Source: Desulfosporosinus sp.
Lineage (GTDB): Bacteria > Bacillota > Desulfitobacteriia > Desulfitobacteriales > Desulfitobacteriaceae
Reading direction: 5' to 3'
Length of the DNA: 5,575 nucleotides
NCBI GenBank assembly: GCA_003132105.1
Contig: PKWS01000324.1
Span: forward strand, 1-5,575
A program made the translations under genes and the position numbers. How positions within the stretch are numbered: position 1 is the stretch's first letter; every line of letters starts with the position of its first letter. The notes beneath the pieces are model-generated. The model was not told the origin of the DNA, did no database searches, and was given only the letters and a program-made list of their open reading frames with translations. Positions 5,293 to 5,575 of the stretch are shown one piece after another.

Positions 5293-5575
5293 ATACACTC
5301 CCCCTGGCAGAAATATTCTTGAGGATTTCTGCTCTTTCTTCATTAAGTAAGGCGTAGTCTTTGAGAGTTCGTATTTGAAATTCCGCCAGTTTCTTTGGGT
5401 CGTTGGAATAAATAACTTGACCTAAGCCAAGAATCTGTGCTTTGAAGACAGTGGATGCTTGCATGAAATCAACTAAATCTACTTCACGATCTACCGCTAA
5501 AGCGAGTGCCTGAGCAAAGAAATAGATATCATAGGACGTAACTTCATTGGCACTAATAAAAGCAACATCAATATC
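5282..5575 (-). CDS. mntA: MntA-like antitoxin nucleotidyltransferase (5' partial)
   Basis: The frame is open from the window end (5575) to TGA at 5284-5282, giving the last 97 residues; the family is about 130-140 long, so roughly 35-45 N-terminal residues lie outside. The visible part begins DIDVAFIS, which fits the D-x-D metal site of the minimal nucleotidyltransferase GSX10DXD motif; the GS half would be just off the window. There follow EVDLVDF, which matches the third conserved acidic position, the family-typical FKAQILGLGQVIYSND, and a C-terminal helix ending EEREILK-like (NEERAEILKNISARG). In the MntA-HepT system this enzyme transfers AMP to the tyrosine of the toxin's RX4HXY motif. 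The ATG at 5464 is internal. The 11-nt overlap with hepT suggests translational coupling. Promoter not visible. Confidence 0.88.
   Translation of the reverse strand, partial: DIDVAFISANEVTSYDIYFFAQALALAVDREVDLVDFMQASTVFKAQILGLGQVIYSNDPKKLAEFQIRTLKDYALLNEERAEILKNISARGSVYGG
5298..5304 (-). promoter_or_regulatory. Shine-Dalgarno of hepT inside mntA
   Basis: On the minus strand GGGGGAG lies 5 nt before the ATG at 5292-5290. It is within the last codons of mntA and decides the hepT start over the upstream in-frame ATG at 5343. Confidence 0.75.

Noticed and set aside
5293..5343. 17-residue N-terminal extension of HepT
   Set aside because: It lies inside mntA and precedes the GGGGGAG ribosome binding site; HepT proteins normally start close to the residue chosen.

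Overview
The window looks like chromosomal DNA from a low- to mid-GC Gram-positive bacterium, most likely a spore-forming Clostridia/Bacilli-type Firmicute. Three things point that way: strong purine-rich ribosome binding sites (AAGGAGGAG, AAAGGAG, GGGGGAG), AT-leaning codon use, and a signal-peptide-less surface-type protein combining YVTN propeller blades with Gly-X-Thr collagen-like repeats. No rRNA or marker gene is present, so the genus cannot be fixed. The taxon is an inference.

Left part (1-3853, all + strand): a glycan or surface-carbohydrate cluster. It opens with the 3' end of a gene whose product joins the C-terminal end of an alkaline-phosphatase-superfamily phosphodiesterase to a complete class I SAM-dependent methyltransferase. 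After a 111-nt gap holding a large imperfect hairpin come a nucleotide-sugar dehydrogenase (UDP-glucose/UDP-ManNAc dehydrogenase family, with a substituted SPE/PER motif and a short C-terminus), an extended-SDR NAD-dependent epimerase/dehydratase, and a family 2 glycosyltransferase whose ATG overlaps the epimerase stop (TAATG). The dehydrogenase and epimerase would make or modify an NDP-sugar and the glycosyltransferase would transfer it. The fusion protein could add a methyl group or remove a phosphate-type group.

Middle part (3854-4884): a strong hairpin without a U-tract, then a gene for a surface-type protein. Its true start is probably 4023, set by a near-perfect Shine-Dalgarno. It encodes a beta-rich N-terminal domain, a short Gly-X-X linker and only three YVTN blades of 42 residues before a stop. 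Just past the stop, in another frame, lies an intact run of about nine collagen-like Gly-X-Thr triplets ending in its own stop. An 8-nt segment (TAAACTAA), bracketed by the direct repeat GAGC, contains the stops that separate the two parts. The gene therefore looks shortened or disrupted.

Right part (4885-5575, - strand, convergent): a type VII toxin-antitoxin pair, mntA (antitoxin nucleotidyltransferase, cut by the window end) followed by hepT (HEPN toxin with the RX4HXY motif). The two genes overlap by 11 nt.

The most notable points are the AlkP-methyltransferase fusion, the detached collagen tail, the non-standard active-site motif of the dehydrogenase, and the large hairpin ahead of the sugar genes. 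I see no CRISPR array, tRNA, rRNA, insertion sequence or origin.
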